Positions 54,205 through 61,967 of a DNA stretch of 64,000 bases are shown piece after piece (position 1 is the stretch's first letter; every line of letters begins with the position of its first letter). The stretch spans positions 22,908 to 86,907 of the IMG/VR virus record IMGVR_UViG_3300042907_001269; one strand, 5' to 3'. The position numbers were made by a program, and so were the translations under genes. The notes beneath the pieces were generated by a model, which saw nothing but the letters and a program-made list of their open reading frames with translations, searched no databases and was not told the DNA's origin. Source of the DNA: a virus.

Positions 54205-54939
54205 ATGGTAAATCTTAACAGATTTTATACTTATGCTTATTTGCGTGAAGATAGAACTCCTTATTATGTCGGTAAGGGAAATGGTGATAGGGTTTATAGA
54301 AAAAGATTAAAGGGGGTTAATGCTCCTAAAGATAAATCCAGAATAATCTTCCTGAAACAAAACATAACAGAGGAAGAAGCGTTCAAGCACGAGAAGTATA
54401 TGATTGCTGTCTTTGGTAGACTAGATTTAGGAACTGGTATTCTTCATAATAGAACTGATGGTGGTGAGGGAATGTGTGGATATAAACATTCTGAGGAGAC
54501 TAGAAAAAAAATTGGAGAACTTAGTAAAGGTAGAAAATGTAAAGATGAAACTAGAAAAAAATTAAGTAAAGCAAGTAAAAATAGAGTTTGTAGTGAAGAA
54601 ACTAGAAAAAAATTAAGTGCATCAAAGACTGGTAAAAATAATCCTATGTATGGAAAAGAAATGAGTGAAGAACATAAACAAAAAATAAGTGAAGCAAATA
54701 CGGGAAATAGTTCTTGTTCTTGGAATAGAGGTAAAAAAATGGATCCTTTCAGTGAAGAACATCGAAGAAAACTGAGCGAATATGCAAAAAATAGAAGTGA
54801 AGAACATAAACAAAAATTAAAAGAAACGGCAAAAGGTAGAACATCTCCTAATAAAGGTAAAAAAATGAGCGAAGAACATAAAAGAAAAATAGGTGAAGCA
54901 AATAGAAAAAGATGGGAAGAAAGAAAAAAAATAAATTAA
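54205..54939 (+). CDS. GIY-YIG homing endonuclease with NUMOD3 repeats (Seg-like)
   Basis: A 244-residue protein. The N-terminal catalytic domain has YTYAYLREDRTPYYVGKGNG (8-27), a variant of the GIY-x10-YIG motif, with a later GIY-YIG-type glutamate in the HNRTDGGEG region. Residues 95-240 consist of at least six NUMOD3-type repeats (HSEETRKKIGE, MSEEHKQKISE, FSEEHRRKLSE), which bind DNA sequence by sequence. This layout is that of T4 Seg proteins, free-standing homing endonucleases. It lies between thyX and a small gene near phoH. A sequestering hairpin upstream suggests late-only production. Confidence 0.92.
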   Translation: MVNLNRFYTYAYLREDRTPYYVGKGNGDRVYRKRLKGVNAPKDKSRIIFLKQNITEEEAFKHEKYMIAVFGRLDLGTGILHNRTDGGEGMCGYKHSEETRKKIGELSKGRKCKDETRKKLSKASKNRVCSEETRKKLSASKTGKNNPMYGKEMSEEHKQKISEANTGNSSCSWNRGKKMDPFSEEHRRKLSEYAKNRSEEHKQKLKETAKGRTSPNKGKKMSEEHKRKIGEANRKRWEERKKIN

Positions 54940-54946
54940 TATACCC

Positions 54947-54954
54947 CTAAATAT
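54947..54954 (+). promoter_or_regulatory. Late-promoter-like octamer
   Basis: CTAAATAT, 21 bases upstream of the FmdB-like gene. Confidence 0.45.
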
Positions 54955-54975
54955 TTTTGTAAATTATTATAACTT

Positions 54976-55218
54976 ATGTGCCCTACTTATAGATTTGAGA
55001 ATACGGAAACGGGTGAAATCTTTGAGAAATGGATGTATATGGCGGACAAAGACCCATATCTCAAAGAAAATCCTCACATCAAACCACTTATTCCAACACA
55101 AATGAATGTTGGTGAAGTAGGTGATTGGCGGAATAAACTAACCTCCAAGCACCCTTCGTGGAACGATGTCCTAGGTCGTGCCCAAAAGATGCCCGGATCA
55201 AAAGTACAAAAACTCTAA
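54976..55218 (+). CDS. FmdB-like small protein lacking zinc cysteines, 80 residues
   Basis: The start CPTYRFENTETGEIFEKWMY resembles the FmdB/zinc-ribbon regulator pattern (PxYxFxC...), but the paired cysteines that would bind zinc are absent apart from Cys2. WRNKLTSKHPSWNDVLGRAQ follows. Proteins like this occur near phoH in T4-like cyanophages. It is probably a structural relic or a metal-free derivative; function unknown. Confidence 0.6.
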   Translation: MCPTYRFENTETGEIFEKWMYMADKDPYLKENPHIKPLIPTQMNVGEVGDWRNKLTSKHPSWNDVLGRAQKMPGSKVQKL

Positions 55219-55224
55219 ACACTT

Positions 55225-55977
55225 ATGGCAAGAAGAAAAAGAGCAGAGCAACCAATCGGTGTTGATCTTACTACTCGTCAAGCAAAGCGTAAAAAACCGT
55301 TAAGTGGTGAATATCTAGTAGATATTGATCCACTTACCGAAAATCAAAAGAAACTTTTTGATTCTTATGCCAATCAAAAACATTTAGTTGCCTACGGGTG
55401 TGCCGGTACTGGTAAAACTTTTATCACCCTTTATAATGCTCTTCGTGAAGTCTTAGATGAAAAAACACCTTTTGAAAAAATCTATCTTGTTAGGTCATTA
55501 GTTGCCACAAGAGAAATTGGATTTCTTCCCGGTTCTTATGATGACAAGTCGGATATTTACCAGATTCCTTATAAGAATATGGTGAAGTATATGTTCCAAC
55601 TTTCAAATGATGTTGAATTTGAGATGCTTTATGGCAATCTTAAGTCTCAAGAAACCATTAAGTTCTGGAGTACTTCATTCCTCAGAGGAACCACGCTTGA
55701 TAATTCTATTATTATTGTGGATGAGTTCCAAAATATGTCATATCACGAACTAGATTCTATTATCACTCGTGTTGGTGAGAACTCAAAGATTATGTTCTGT
55801 GGAGATGCGTCTCAGAGTGACCTTCAAAAAACAAATGAGCGTAATGGAATCGTTGATTTTATGACAGTATTGCGTAAAATGCCATCTTTTGATATAATTG
55901 AGTTTGGTGTAGATGATATTGTTCGTTCCGGACTTGTCAAAGAATACATTATTGCTAAACTAGAAGCAGGTTTTTAA
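55225..55977 (+). CDS. phoH: PhoH-like P-loop ATPase
   Basis: A 250-residue protein with Walker A GCAGTGKT (about residues 56-66 region) and Walker B IIIVDEFQNMS (about 162-172), plus the sensor FCGDASQSD. PhoH proteins are superfamily 1 helicase-like ATPases induced by phosphate starvation in bacteria and very common in marine phages. An RNA or DNA helicase role is likely; the link to phosphate is not shown here. It overlaps the RecB-like nuclease by one base. Confidence 0.93.
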   Translation: MARRKRAEQPIGVDLTTRQAKRKKPLSGEYLVDIDPLTENQKKLFDSYANQKHLVAYGCAGTGKTFITLYNALREVLDEKTPFEKIYLVRSLVATREIGFLPGSYDDKSDIYQIPYKNMVKYMFQLSNDVEFEMLYGNLKSQETIKFWSTSFLRGTTLDNSIIIVDEFQNMSYHELDSIITRVGENSKIMFCGDASQSDLQKTNERNGIVDFMTVLRKMPSFDIIEFGVDDIVRSGLVKEYIIAKLEAGF

Positions 55978-56654
55978 TGTTTAATCATCTTGATAATGTA
56001 CTTCCTCAACTTGAAAGAGAAACGATTGATGGAGTCCGATATTATTCTGTGCCAGATGAGGACCAACTGCTGAAGTTGGTCTCCATCACTTCGGTAACCA
56101 GTCATTTTAATAAGGAAATCTTTGTCAAGTGGCGTAAGAGAGTTGGTGTAGAAGAGGCAGATAAAATCACCAAGGCAGCAACCAGTCGTGGAACTGATAT
56201 GCACACCCTGGTTGAGAACTATCTTTACAATAGAGACCTTCCTCCGGTTCAACCCATATCAGATTTTCTTTTTAAGATTGCAAAATCAGAACTGAATAGG
56301 ATTAATAATATCTACTGTCTGGAAGGAGCTCTATATAGTAAACAACTTGGTGTTGCCGGTACTACTGACTGTATTGCCGAGTTTGATGGAGAACTTGCCA
56401 TCATAGACTTTAAGACTTCTAAAAAACCAAAACCAAGAGATTGGATTGAGAATTATTTCGTTCAGGCTATGTTCTATGGAATGGCACTTTACGAGATGAC
56501 AGATATTAAAGTTAAAAAACTTGTAATTATTATGGCGTGTGAAAATGGTGAATGTGTTGTTTATGAAGAGAGAGACCTGAACAAATATATGAAACTTGTT
56601 GTGGAATATATTAAAAAGTTTGTGAATGATAAACTTGAACTAATGTCTGCTTGA
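55977..56654 (+). CDS. PD-(D/E)XK exonuclease (RecB/Cas4/MGME1-like)
   Basis: A 225-residue protein. TRGTDMH-type N-terminal helix (SRGTDMHTLVENYL) provides the conserved His; GTTDCIAEFDGELAIIDFKT (about 128-147) supplies the active Asp, Asp and Lys; QAMFYGMALY is the QxxxY motif. Such enzymes cut single-stranded DNA ends in recombination or genome degradation. It is coupled to phoH. The downstream promoter for the gp33 gene overlaps its stop codon. Confidence 0.82.
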   Translation: MFNHLDNVLPQLERETIDGVRYYSVPDEDQLLKLVSITSVTSHFNKEIFVKWRKRVGVEEADKITKAATSRGTDMHTLVENYLYNRDLPPVQPISDFLFKIAKSELNRINNIYCLEGALYSKQLGVAGTTDCIAEFDGELAIIDFKTSKKPKPRDWIENYFVQAMFYGMALYEMTDIKVKKLVIIMACENGECVVYEERDLNKYMKLVVEYIKKFVNDKLELMSA

Positions 56655-56679
56655 CTAAACGATTATTTTATTTTATAAT
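56651..56679 (+). promoter_or_regulatory. Early-type promoter for gp33/gp59
   Basis: TTGACT (56651-56656) contains the stop codon TGA of the nuclease gene; 17-base spacer; perfect TATAAT (56674-56679). It lies 21 bases before the gp33-like gene. Confidence 0.8.
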
Positions 56680-56700
56680 ACATATTATTACTCTTAAATT

Positions 56701-57015
56701 ATGGCAAATATATTAGAGACATTTCTAGAAATTAATATAGAATCTATGGAACAAACGGAAACGAACAAAGAATTAGAAAAAGCAATAGAAGATAAGTTTC
56801 TTACTCCTTCCAAGTTTGCTTTAGAAATTGAAAAAATAGTTGCAGAAGAAAACTGCAATTATATTGATGCTATTTGTCATTATTGTGAAATCAACGGTAT
56901 TGATGTAGAATCGGTTACTAAACTAGTTTCTAAACCTCTTAAAGAAAGACTAAAGTATGATGCGATTAGTCTTAACTTTATGAAGAGAACCTCTAAAGCG
57001 AAATTGCCTATCTGA
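56701..57015 (+). CDS. 33: Late-transcription co-activator, gp33-like
   Basis: A 104-residue protein. EIEKIVAEENCNYIDAICHY and the following EINGIDVESVTKLVSKPLKE line up by pattern with T4 gp33 (EKMVEEFGMSYLEATTAF), and the gene is directly followed by gp59 and soon by gp32, a grouping like that in T4. In T4, gp33 binds RNA polymerase beta-flap and joins gp55 and the sliding clamp to activate late promoters. It probably serves the octamers described in this annotation. The stop overlaps the gp59 start. Confidence 0.8.
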   Translation: MANILETFLEINIESMEQTETNKELEKAIEDKFLTPSKFALEIEKIVAEENCNYIDAICHYCEINGIDVESVTKLVSKPLKERLKYDAISLNFMKRTSKAKLPI

Positions 57016-57602
57016 TGTCACCTTTTGAAACTTATCAAGCATATTTGGGAATCAAGAATCATTTCACCAATCCCAAATATGATTACTTTAAATATAAAAA
57101 AACAAGAGCAACACTTACATCATTTAATAAACGCAAAGACAAATATTTTTTCGAGAAAAGTTCTCGTAAATATTCGGACAAAGAAATAGTAGATTTTTTA
57201 GTATCAAACTTTATAGTAGCAGATAATCCCCAAAGCATATGGATTGGCGAAATTATCAATTCTGGAGAAAGAAACTACCAAGAATGGATGAGAAGACAAC
57301 AGAGTTTGAGTTACTTATTCAAGGAACAATCAACAGAATTGTTCTCGGAAGTAAAATTAGAAGATGCTTTGAACTGCTCCAAAGGACATCCACCAATTCT
57401 AAAAAAATTCCTGAGCGGGAAGATTTGTATTGAAACTCTGGTAATTTATGATAGAATATTCCTGTTCGGGAAACAATTTGACAAGAAACTTCTGGACCCA
57501 ATATGGGAAACCGTAAGTTTAAAAATTAAGAAGTATACGCCATTTCTAAATATTGATGTGTTTCAGTACAAGCGAATTTTGAGGGATATTATAAATGAGT
57601 AG
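57015..57602 (+). CDS. 59: Helicase loader gp59
   Basis: A 195-residue protein with the gp59 start SPFETYQAYLGIKNHFTNPK, central DFLVSNFIVADNPQSIWIG and C-terminal PILKKFLSGKICIETLVIYD. T4 gp59 (217 residues) loads the gp41 helicase onto gp32-covered forks. Its position upstream of gp32 is as in T4, and the overlap with gp33 suggests shared early expression from 56651. Overlaps the DUF1825-like gene by eight bases. Confidence 0.88.
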   Translation: MSPFETYQAYLGIKNHFTNPKYDYFKYKKTRATLTSFNKRKDKYFFEKSSRKYSDKEIVDFLVSNFIVADNPQSIWIGEIINSGERNYQEWMRRQQSLSYLFKEQSTELFSEVKLEDALNCSKGHPPILKKFLSGKICIETLVIYDRIFLFGKQFDKKLLDPIWETVSLKIKKYTPFLNIDVFQYKRILRDIINE

Positions 57603-57924
57603 TTTTTTTGATTCTGAACTTATTCAGGAAGAACTAAAAGAAATTAATGAACTTCAGGAGTTTATATACAATAGTATTTTAACTTTTGGTATGATGCCCC
57701 GAGAAGACAAACTGGAACATATTGAAAAAATGACACGACTGCTTGAGAAGCAGAGAATTATGTATACCAGACTTTCTCTTTCAGATGACCCTCAGGCAAT
57801 TGAGATGAAAGAGAATCTGAGAAAGTCCGTTGCTCTGATGGGATTTCCGCCAGAGACTGATATGAGTATTCTTTTCAGTAGTATGACAAAAACCATTGAG
57901 TCGCTCAAAAAGTATCTTGACTGA
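57595..57924 (+). CDS. DUF1825-like protein, 109 residues
   Basis: MSSFFDSELIQEELKEINEL and the later REDKLEHIEKMTRLLEKQRI match a helical family (DUF1825) of cyanobacteria and their phages. Function unknown; conservation in host and phage suggests a shared cellular target. It ends in the promoter that serves the next HNH gene. It replaces T4 genes that lie between 59 and 32. Confidence 0.72.
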   Translation: MSSFFDSELIQEELKEINELQEFIYNSILTFGMMPREDKLEHIEKMTRLLEKQRIMYTRLSLSDDPQAIEMKENLRKSVALMGFPPETDMSILFSSMTKTIESLKKYLD

Positions 57925-57945
57925 TGAGCGATTTTTTGCTATAAT
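57917..57945 (+). promoter_or_regulatory. Early-type promoter upstream of the HNH homing endonuclease
   Basis: TTGACT (57917-57922), touching the stop TGA; 17-base spacer; TATAAT (57940-57945). The hairpin that follows begins at the last base of the -10, so early transcripts would start inside or near it. Confidence 0.72.
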
Positions 57946-57983
57946 TATGTCTTTTACTAAATAATAATAAGCAAAAGACATAA
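57945..57983 (+). promoter_or_regulatory. Sequestering hairpin with a late promoter in its loop
   Basis: TTATGTCTTTT (57945-57955) pairs perfectly with AAAAGACATAA (57973-57983), ending one base before the ATG at 57985; AAAAGA is the nearest ribosome-site-like sequence. CTAAATAA (57957-57964) in the loop resembles the late octamer. Confidence 0.65.
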
Positions 57984-57984
57984 A

Positions 57985-58485
57985 ATGTTTAACAAATTAA
58001 AAGAATTTTCTAATTACCTTATAGAAGATACTGGTAAAGTATTTTCCATATCTAAAAAAGATTATATAAATTTTTATGAAAATAATTATGGATATAATTT
58101 TGTTTCTATGAAAAATGATAATAATAAATGGGTCTCTGAATATGTGCATAGATTAGTTGCTAAATCTTTTTTAGAAAATCCAAATAATTATCCAAATGTT
58201 CTCCATTTGGACGATAATCCAAAAAATAATAATGTTAATAATTTAAAATGGGGAACACAATCCGAAAATATTTTATTGTGTTCTTTAAATGATAGAATGG
58301 CAAGACAAAATCAATATACTAAAAATCCAATAATTTGGACGCTGAAGGATCCTACGGGGAAAATTTATACTACAACAAATTTAAAGAAATTTTGTATTGA
58401 AAATAATTTAGATCAAGGTGCTATGACTTCTACCCTAAGAGGGAAGTACGGTAGAAAACAACATAAAGGTTGGACGAGGGCTTGA
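57985..58485 (+). CDS. HNH homing endonuclease (NUMOD4/HNH_3 type)
   Basis: A 166-residue protein. The N-terminus (NYLIEDTGKVFSISKKDYIN) fits a NUMOD4-like module. HRLVAKSFLENPNNYPNVLH and LDDNPKNNNVNNLKWGTQSE form the HNH_3 active site (His, Asn and Asn/His residues). The C-terminus (IWTLKDPTGKIYTTTNLKKF) is a DNA-binding module of the NUMOD1-like type, with LRGKYGRKQHKGWT at the end. Inserted between DUF1825 and gp32, it is probably a mobile intruder. Its DNA is more AT-rich than gp32. Confidence 0.92.
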   Translation: MFNKLKEFSNYLIEDTGKVFSISKKDYINFYENNYGYNFVSMKNDNNKWVSEYVHRLVAKSFLENPNNYPNVLHLDDNPKNNNVNNLKWGTQSENILLCSLNDRMARQNQYTKNPIIWTLKDPTGKIYTTTNLKKFCIENNLDQGAMTSTLRGKYGRKQHKGWTRA

Positions 58486-58510
58486 CATCCCTTTATAGAT
58501 CTTCTATAAT
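58482..58510 (+). promoter_or_regulatory. Promoter of gene 32
   Basis: TTGACA (58482-58487) contains the stop TGA of the homing endonuclease; 17-base spacer; TATAAT (58505-58510); both boxes perfect. It lies 44 bases before the gp32 ATG. Confidence 0.9.
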
Positions 58511-58554
58511 AAAGTTGTTGCAAAACAAAATCCAATTTATCCAAAAAATCCAAA

Positions 58555-59463
58555 ATGAGCTTTTCGGACTTAAAAAAACAATCCAAGCTTGGTTCTCTCA
58601 CCGAAAAACTGGTGAAAGAAGTCGAAAAAATGAATAATTCTGGTAATTCTTCTGATGACCGTGTATGGAAATTGGAATGTGATAAAAGCGGTAATGGTTA
58701 TGCCGTCATTCGCTTCCTGCCTGCTCCTGATGGTGAAGACCTGCCGTTCGTTAAAGTCTATTCTCACGCCTTCCAGGGTCCTGGTGGTTGGTTGATTGAC
58801 TCGTGCCTTACCACTCTGAACCAAAAGTGCCCTATCTGTGAGCACAACTCTGGTCTCTGGAATTCCGGTATGGATTCCAATAAAGAAGTTGCTCGTAAGC
58901 AGAAGCGTAAACTGACTTATATGAGCAACATTTATGTCGTGAAAGACCCTACTAATCCTGAAAATGAGGGTAAAGTCTTTCTGTTCAAGTATGGTAAGAA
59001 AATCTTTGACAAACTCACGGAAGCGATGCAACCTGAGTTTGAAGATGAGACTCCCATCGATCCGTTTGATTTCTGGACTGGTGCCAACTTCAAACTGAAG
59101 GCAAAGAATGTTGCCGGTTATAGGAACTATGATTCCAGCGAGTTTGCTGCTCAGGGTGCTCTTCTGAATGATGATGATGCTATGGAAGCAATTTGGAAGA
59201 AGCAATATTCTCTTGCCGAGTTTGTTTCTCCTGACCAATTCAAGTCCTATGAGGAAATGAAGAAGCGTCTTGATTCCGTTCTTGGTGGAAAGTCTGCTCG
59301 TATTGATTCTGAAGTTGAGGATGAGGATGACTATCGCGGTCCTGCCCCTTCTCTGACCGAAGACCTGCGTAGCGAACTCAACAACCTGAAACCGACTCGT
59401 CCTGTTGAGGATGATGAGGATGATGATGCACTCTCATACTTTGCAAAACTTGCCGAAGACTGA
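58555..59463 (+). CDS. 32: Single-stranded DNA-binding protein gp32
   Basis: A 302-residue protein, as long as T4 gp32 (301). N-terminal KKQSKLGSLTEKLVKEVEKM, then the OB-fold core with the zinc site His71, Cys84, Cys92 and Cys95 (SCLTTLNQKCPICEH), YSHAFQGPGGW and the acidic tail (EDDEDDDALSYFAKLAED) that binds replication partners. It coats single-stranded DNA at the fork and in recombination. It has its own consensus promoter and terminator. Codon use is richer in GC than the neighbouring homing endonuclease. Confidence 0.97.
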   Translation: MSFSDLKKQSKLGSLTEKLVKEVEKMNNSGNSSDDRVWKLECDKSGNGYAVIRFLPAPDGEDLPFVKVYSHAFQGPGGWLIDSCLTTLNQKCPICEHNSGLWNSGMDSNKEVARKQKRKLTYMSNIYVVKDPTNPENEGKVFLFKYGKKIFDKLTEAMQPEFEDETPIDPFDFWTGANFKLKAKNVAGYRNYDSSEFAAQGALLNDDDAMEAIWKKQYSLAEFVSPDQFKSYEEMKKRLDSVLGGKSARIDSEVEDEDDYRGPAPSLTEDLRSELNNLKPTRPVEDDEDDDALSYFAKLAED

Positions 59464-59476
59464 TTCATAATACACT

Positions 59477-59504
59477 AAAGGGGAGATTTTTCTCCCCTTT
59501 TTTT
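59477..59504 (+). terminator. Terminator between gene 32 and gene 53
   Basis: AAAGGGGAGA (59477-59486) pairs with TCTCCCCTTT (59491-59500), then T. The minus-strand gp53 stop (59503-59505) lies directly beside it; on the minus strand the T-run is short, so termination there is weaker. Confidence 0.9.
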
Positions 59505-60150
59505 ATGGCATCGTAATTCTTGTATTTTCGGTACGAATTAGTTTCTTATCAACATATTGAGAAGATTTATCATAATACATAATCTTTCTCATATCATTTA
59601 AATATTGCTGTAGATAATCAGGTCTCAGTAGATATATGGTTCTCTTTTCTTCATTTTTTATGGTCTCATATTCATAATTACTAATACCAACAACAGGATT
59701 TAATGTTGCCAAGTAATCGTCGGGATCTGGAATAGTAAAAGTTGAATCTACAATTTTACCCTTAGGAAGAATGAGTCTTCCATTAGCATCTTTAACTTCT
59801 GTGGTTTCATAGTGATGTATTGCATTTAAATCATCACCATAAACTTGTTCTGCATATGTGTACAAGTCTCTATTAGAAAGAGGCCATTCATCTCTTACAT
59901 TTACAATACCGGCAGTCAATAAAACTACCCAATCATAATCTGCCTTACCATAAACTTCTTCTGCAATAGTATCTGGTCTTGCACCTTCTGTAATTTGATA
60001 CTTATTAAACAGAGTGAAGACATTCTGTAAGTCATCACGAAGTTTTACACGACGAAATAGATTCTTTGCTCTTACATAATTCTGTGAAGAATTACTATCA
60101 GCAAAGGGTGATTGATATTCTAAGTCCGGAAGTTCTCTAAAGTAAGACAT
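59503..60150 (-). CDS. 53: Baseplate wedge protein gp53
   Basis: A 215-residue protein matching T4 gp53 by pattern: YFRELPDLEYQSPFADSNSS at the start, KNLFRRVKLRDDLQNVFTLF, and GKADYDWVVLLTAGIVNVRD. gp53 clamps wedges together when the baseplate forms. It is the last gene of a three-to-four gene minus-strand block with gp48 and gp4, transcribed from the divergent late promoter at 61959. Confidence 0.93.
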   Translation of the reverse strand: MSYFRELPDLEYQSPFADSNSSQNYVRAKNLFRRVKLRDDLQNVFTLFNKYQITEGARPDTIAEEVYGKADYDWVVLLTAGIVNVRDEWPLSNRDLYTYAEQVYGDDLNAIHHYETTEVKDANGRLILPKGKIVDSTFTIPDPDDYLATLNPVVGISNYEYETIKNEEKRTIYLLRPDYLQQYLNDMRKIMYYDKSSQYVDKKLIRTENTRITMP

Positions 60151-60151
60151 A

Positions 60152-61129
60152 TCAGTAACCTACTGCTTGTTTTCCAATATTGCTATTGTAATCTTCATTA
60201 TAAATTGGATTAAGTTCGGTAAAACTAACAGATAATCTCATATGAACCGGAGTTTTATCGGCATATGTTGAATATGAACCAGAAGCCGTATAATTCATAC
60301 CCATTTTCGTTAATGCACAAGGTTTAAATTTGTTTAGGTAAGGATGGTCCTTATTTCCACTCTTATATTTTAAAAGAAACACATTTGGTGCCTTAATGAA
60401 TAAACCGGCACCGGCACCAGTTCCCCCACTTTTTGGAGCCATAGATTGTTTAAAAATTCTTACAATTTCTTTAACGATATTAGATTCTTTTTCATCTCTT
60501 GGAGCAAAATCAAAGTCAAAGTCAAAAGACCTTAAATTAACACCACTGAAAAGTAATTCTAAGTTTGGATTTAAAACTTGACCCGTTGCTCTTGATAGAA
60601 GTCCTCCTGCAGATGTGTTTCCACCTAATGAATTTATTAACTCAGCACTAAAATAATTAGTGACTAAATCTTGACCACCGCCTTGGATTGCAACATTATT
60701 TGCGGTTGCTCCAATAGATTTAAGAGCATCAATAAGACCTTTTCCTAAATTCTTACTTGCAAGAATGTTTCCTACATTTGCTACTCCAAAAGCTTCAAGA
60801 GCATTTAAAGTATTGCCATTACCCCAATCAACTTGATTTGTATCTCCAATATTTGATGGTATTGGTAGTTGTATTGTTTGTTTTGGTTTTTGGTTGGATT
60901 GTTGTATTGCTTCTGTTTGAGACCTTAATTTAAGATTGTCTTGCCCTAATGTTGATTTATTTTCAACATATTCAATCACACCTATTTCTAAGTAGTCATC
61001 ATCTTTACCAATACTCTTCTGTGGATATCTAAGAGGTGCCGCAGACGAAGAAAGTTTGGCAGAAGCAGCCGCAGCAATTCTTTCCGCATTAGGTGATAAA
61101 CTTCCTGTTACATTAAATCCGTTTACCAT
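60152..61129 (-). CDS. 48: Baseplate tail-tube cap protein gp48
   Basis: A 325-residue protein starting MVNGFNVTGSLSPNAERIAA, with LRSFDFDFDFAPRDEKESNI and MHLRLSVSFTEL-like C-terminal strands (SVSFTELNPIYNEDYNSN) typical of gp48, which joins the central baseplate hub to the tail tube. The gap to gp53 is one base. Position next to gp53 is as in T4. Confidence 0.88.
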   Translation of the reverse strand: MVNGFNVTGSLSPNAERIAAAASAKLSSSAAPLRYPQKSIGKDDDYLEIGVIEYVENKSTLGQDNLKLRSQTEAIQQSNQKPKQTIQLPIPSNIGDTNQVDWGNGNTLNALEAFGVANVGNILASKNLGKGLIDALKSIGATANNVAIQGGGQDLVTNYFSAELINSLGGNTSAGGLLSRATGQVLNPNLELLFSGVNLRSFDFDFDFAPRDEKESNIVKEIVRIFKQSMAPKSGGTGAGAGLFIKAPNVFLLKYKSGNKDHPYLNKFKPCALTKMGMNYTASGSYSTYADKTPVHMRLSVSFTELNPIYNEDYNSNIGKQAVGY

Positions 61130-61138
61130 TTATCTTTT

Positions 61139-61486
61139 TTAGTTATTTATCTTGATTTGTCCAAAAGGTATTCTTCTCAAATCACCAACCTCATTTTTAT
61201 CCACAATATGTAGGGGTCCAATCACTTCTTCAAAGGTATATTGACGCCCCCTCCCCCAGTGGAAGTTAATGCCAGTAAATCCCCAAGAATAAACATTTGT
61301 AACGGCAACAAAAGGATGTGCGTCATATCTTACACGAGGAGTCTTCGGTCTGTAAACAAAAGTATAAAACTTACCTGCCTCTGGAGAAGTAGTTGTTTGT
61401 TTCAATACATCAAGTATTTCCAACATCAAATCATCGGCATCTTCTGTTCCATATAAGTTTTTGAGTAGAGGTTTAATACGGTTCAT
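61139..61486 (-). CDS. Conserved hypothetical virion-related protein, 115 residues
   Basis: Starts MNRIKPLLKNLYGTEDADDL and contains VTNVYSWGFTGINFHWGRGR and YTFEEVIGPLHIVDK. It resembles small proteins that T4-like cyanophages carry between gp48 and gp4. No domain recognised. It overlaps gp4 by four bases, so the two are translationally coupled. Confidence 0.7.
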   Translation of the reverse strand: MNRIKPLLKNLYGTEDADDLMLEILDVLKQTTTSPEAGKFYTFVYRPKTPRVRYDAHPFVAVTNVYSWGFTGINFHWGRGRQYTFEEVIGPLHIVDKNEVGDLRRIPFGQIKINN

Positions 61487-61926
61487 TTTTTAGAAATACC
61501 TAATTCGTGTTCCGTGATTACTTTGAAGGTCCATCCTTTATCTTTACAATATTCTCTTGCCGCTTCCCACTTTGATTGGTTTTTGGCATATTCATATGCT
61601 TCATAGATGTATCCTTTGGTCTGCCTCTTAGGTTTGGGTGGAGGCATCGTTTGCTTATATGGTTTAATCTCAATCAAATACTTTTTAGTACTTCCATCTG
61701 GTTCTTTAACCTTTATATAAGCATCAGGAAAGTATCTATGAATTCTTCCATCTACCGGTGAACGATATGGAATTGCAAGTTCTTCTGAAGCATACTCTAA
61801 AATATTTTCATTCGTATCACAATATTTTAGAAACTTCAATTCCCATAAAGACCGATAGATGATGTTGGTGGGGTCTCCAACATATTTTTCAGGAAATGAT
61901 GGTTTGAATTTTCCTTTATAAGACAT
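61483..61926 (-). CDS. 4: Head completion protein gp4 (TnsA-like nuclease fold)
   Basis: A 147-residue protein with the T4 gp4 (50) pattern: KFKPSFPEKYVGDPTNIIYR, RSLWELKFLKYCDTNENIL and KKYLIEIKPYKQT. The last includes the Glu-x-Lys of a TnsA-type endonuclease core, preceded by Asp in YFPDAYIKV. gp4 acts at head completion, trimming or stabilising the packaged DNA end. It is the first gene of the minus-strand unit and directly abuts the mirrored late promoters. Confidence 0.9.
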   Translation of the reverse strand: MSYKGKFKPSFPEKYVGDPTNIIYRSLWELKFLKYCDTNENILEYASEELAIPYRSPVDGRIHRYFPDAYIKVKEPDGSTKKYLIEIKPYKQTMPPPKPKRQTKGYIYEAYEYAKNQSKWEAAREYCKDKGWTFKVITEHELGISKK

Positions 61927-61934
61927 CTAAATAC
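61927..61934 (+). promoter_or_regulatory. Late promoter, plus strand, for gene 54/26/51
   Basis: CTAAATAC, 33 bases before the gp54-like ATG. Its exact mirror copy at 61959-61966 drives the opposite strand. Confidence 0.8.
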
Positions 61935-61958
61935 TTATACTAATAAGACTCATAAAAG

Positions 61959-61966
61959 GTATTTAG
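61959..61966 (-). promoter_or_regulatory. Late promoter, minus strand, for gene 4/48/53
   Basis: GTATTTAG on the plus strand is CTAAATAC on the minus strand, 32 bases before the gp4 ATG. Perfect inverted copy of the octamer at 61927-61934. Confidence 0.8.
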
Positions 61967-61967
61967 A

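Noticed and set aside
58570-59238. A 222-codon minus-strand frame opposite gene 32
   Set aside because: The plus strand encodes an intact gp32 with its zinc site; the antisense frame shows no motif.
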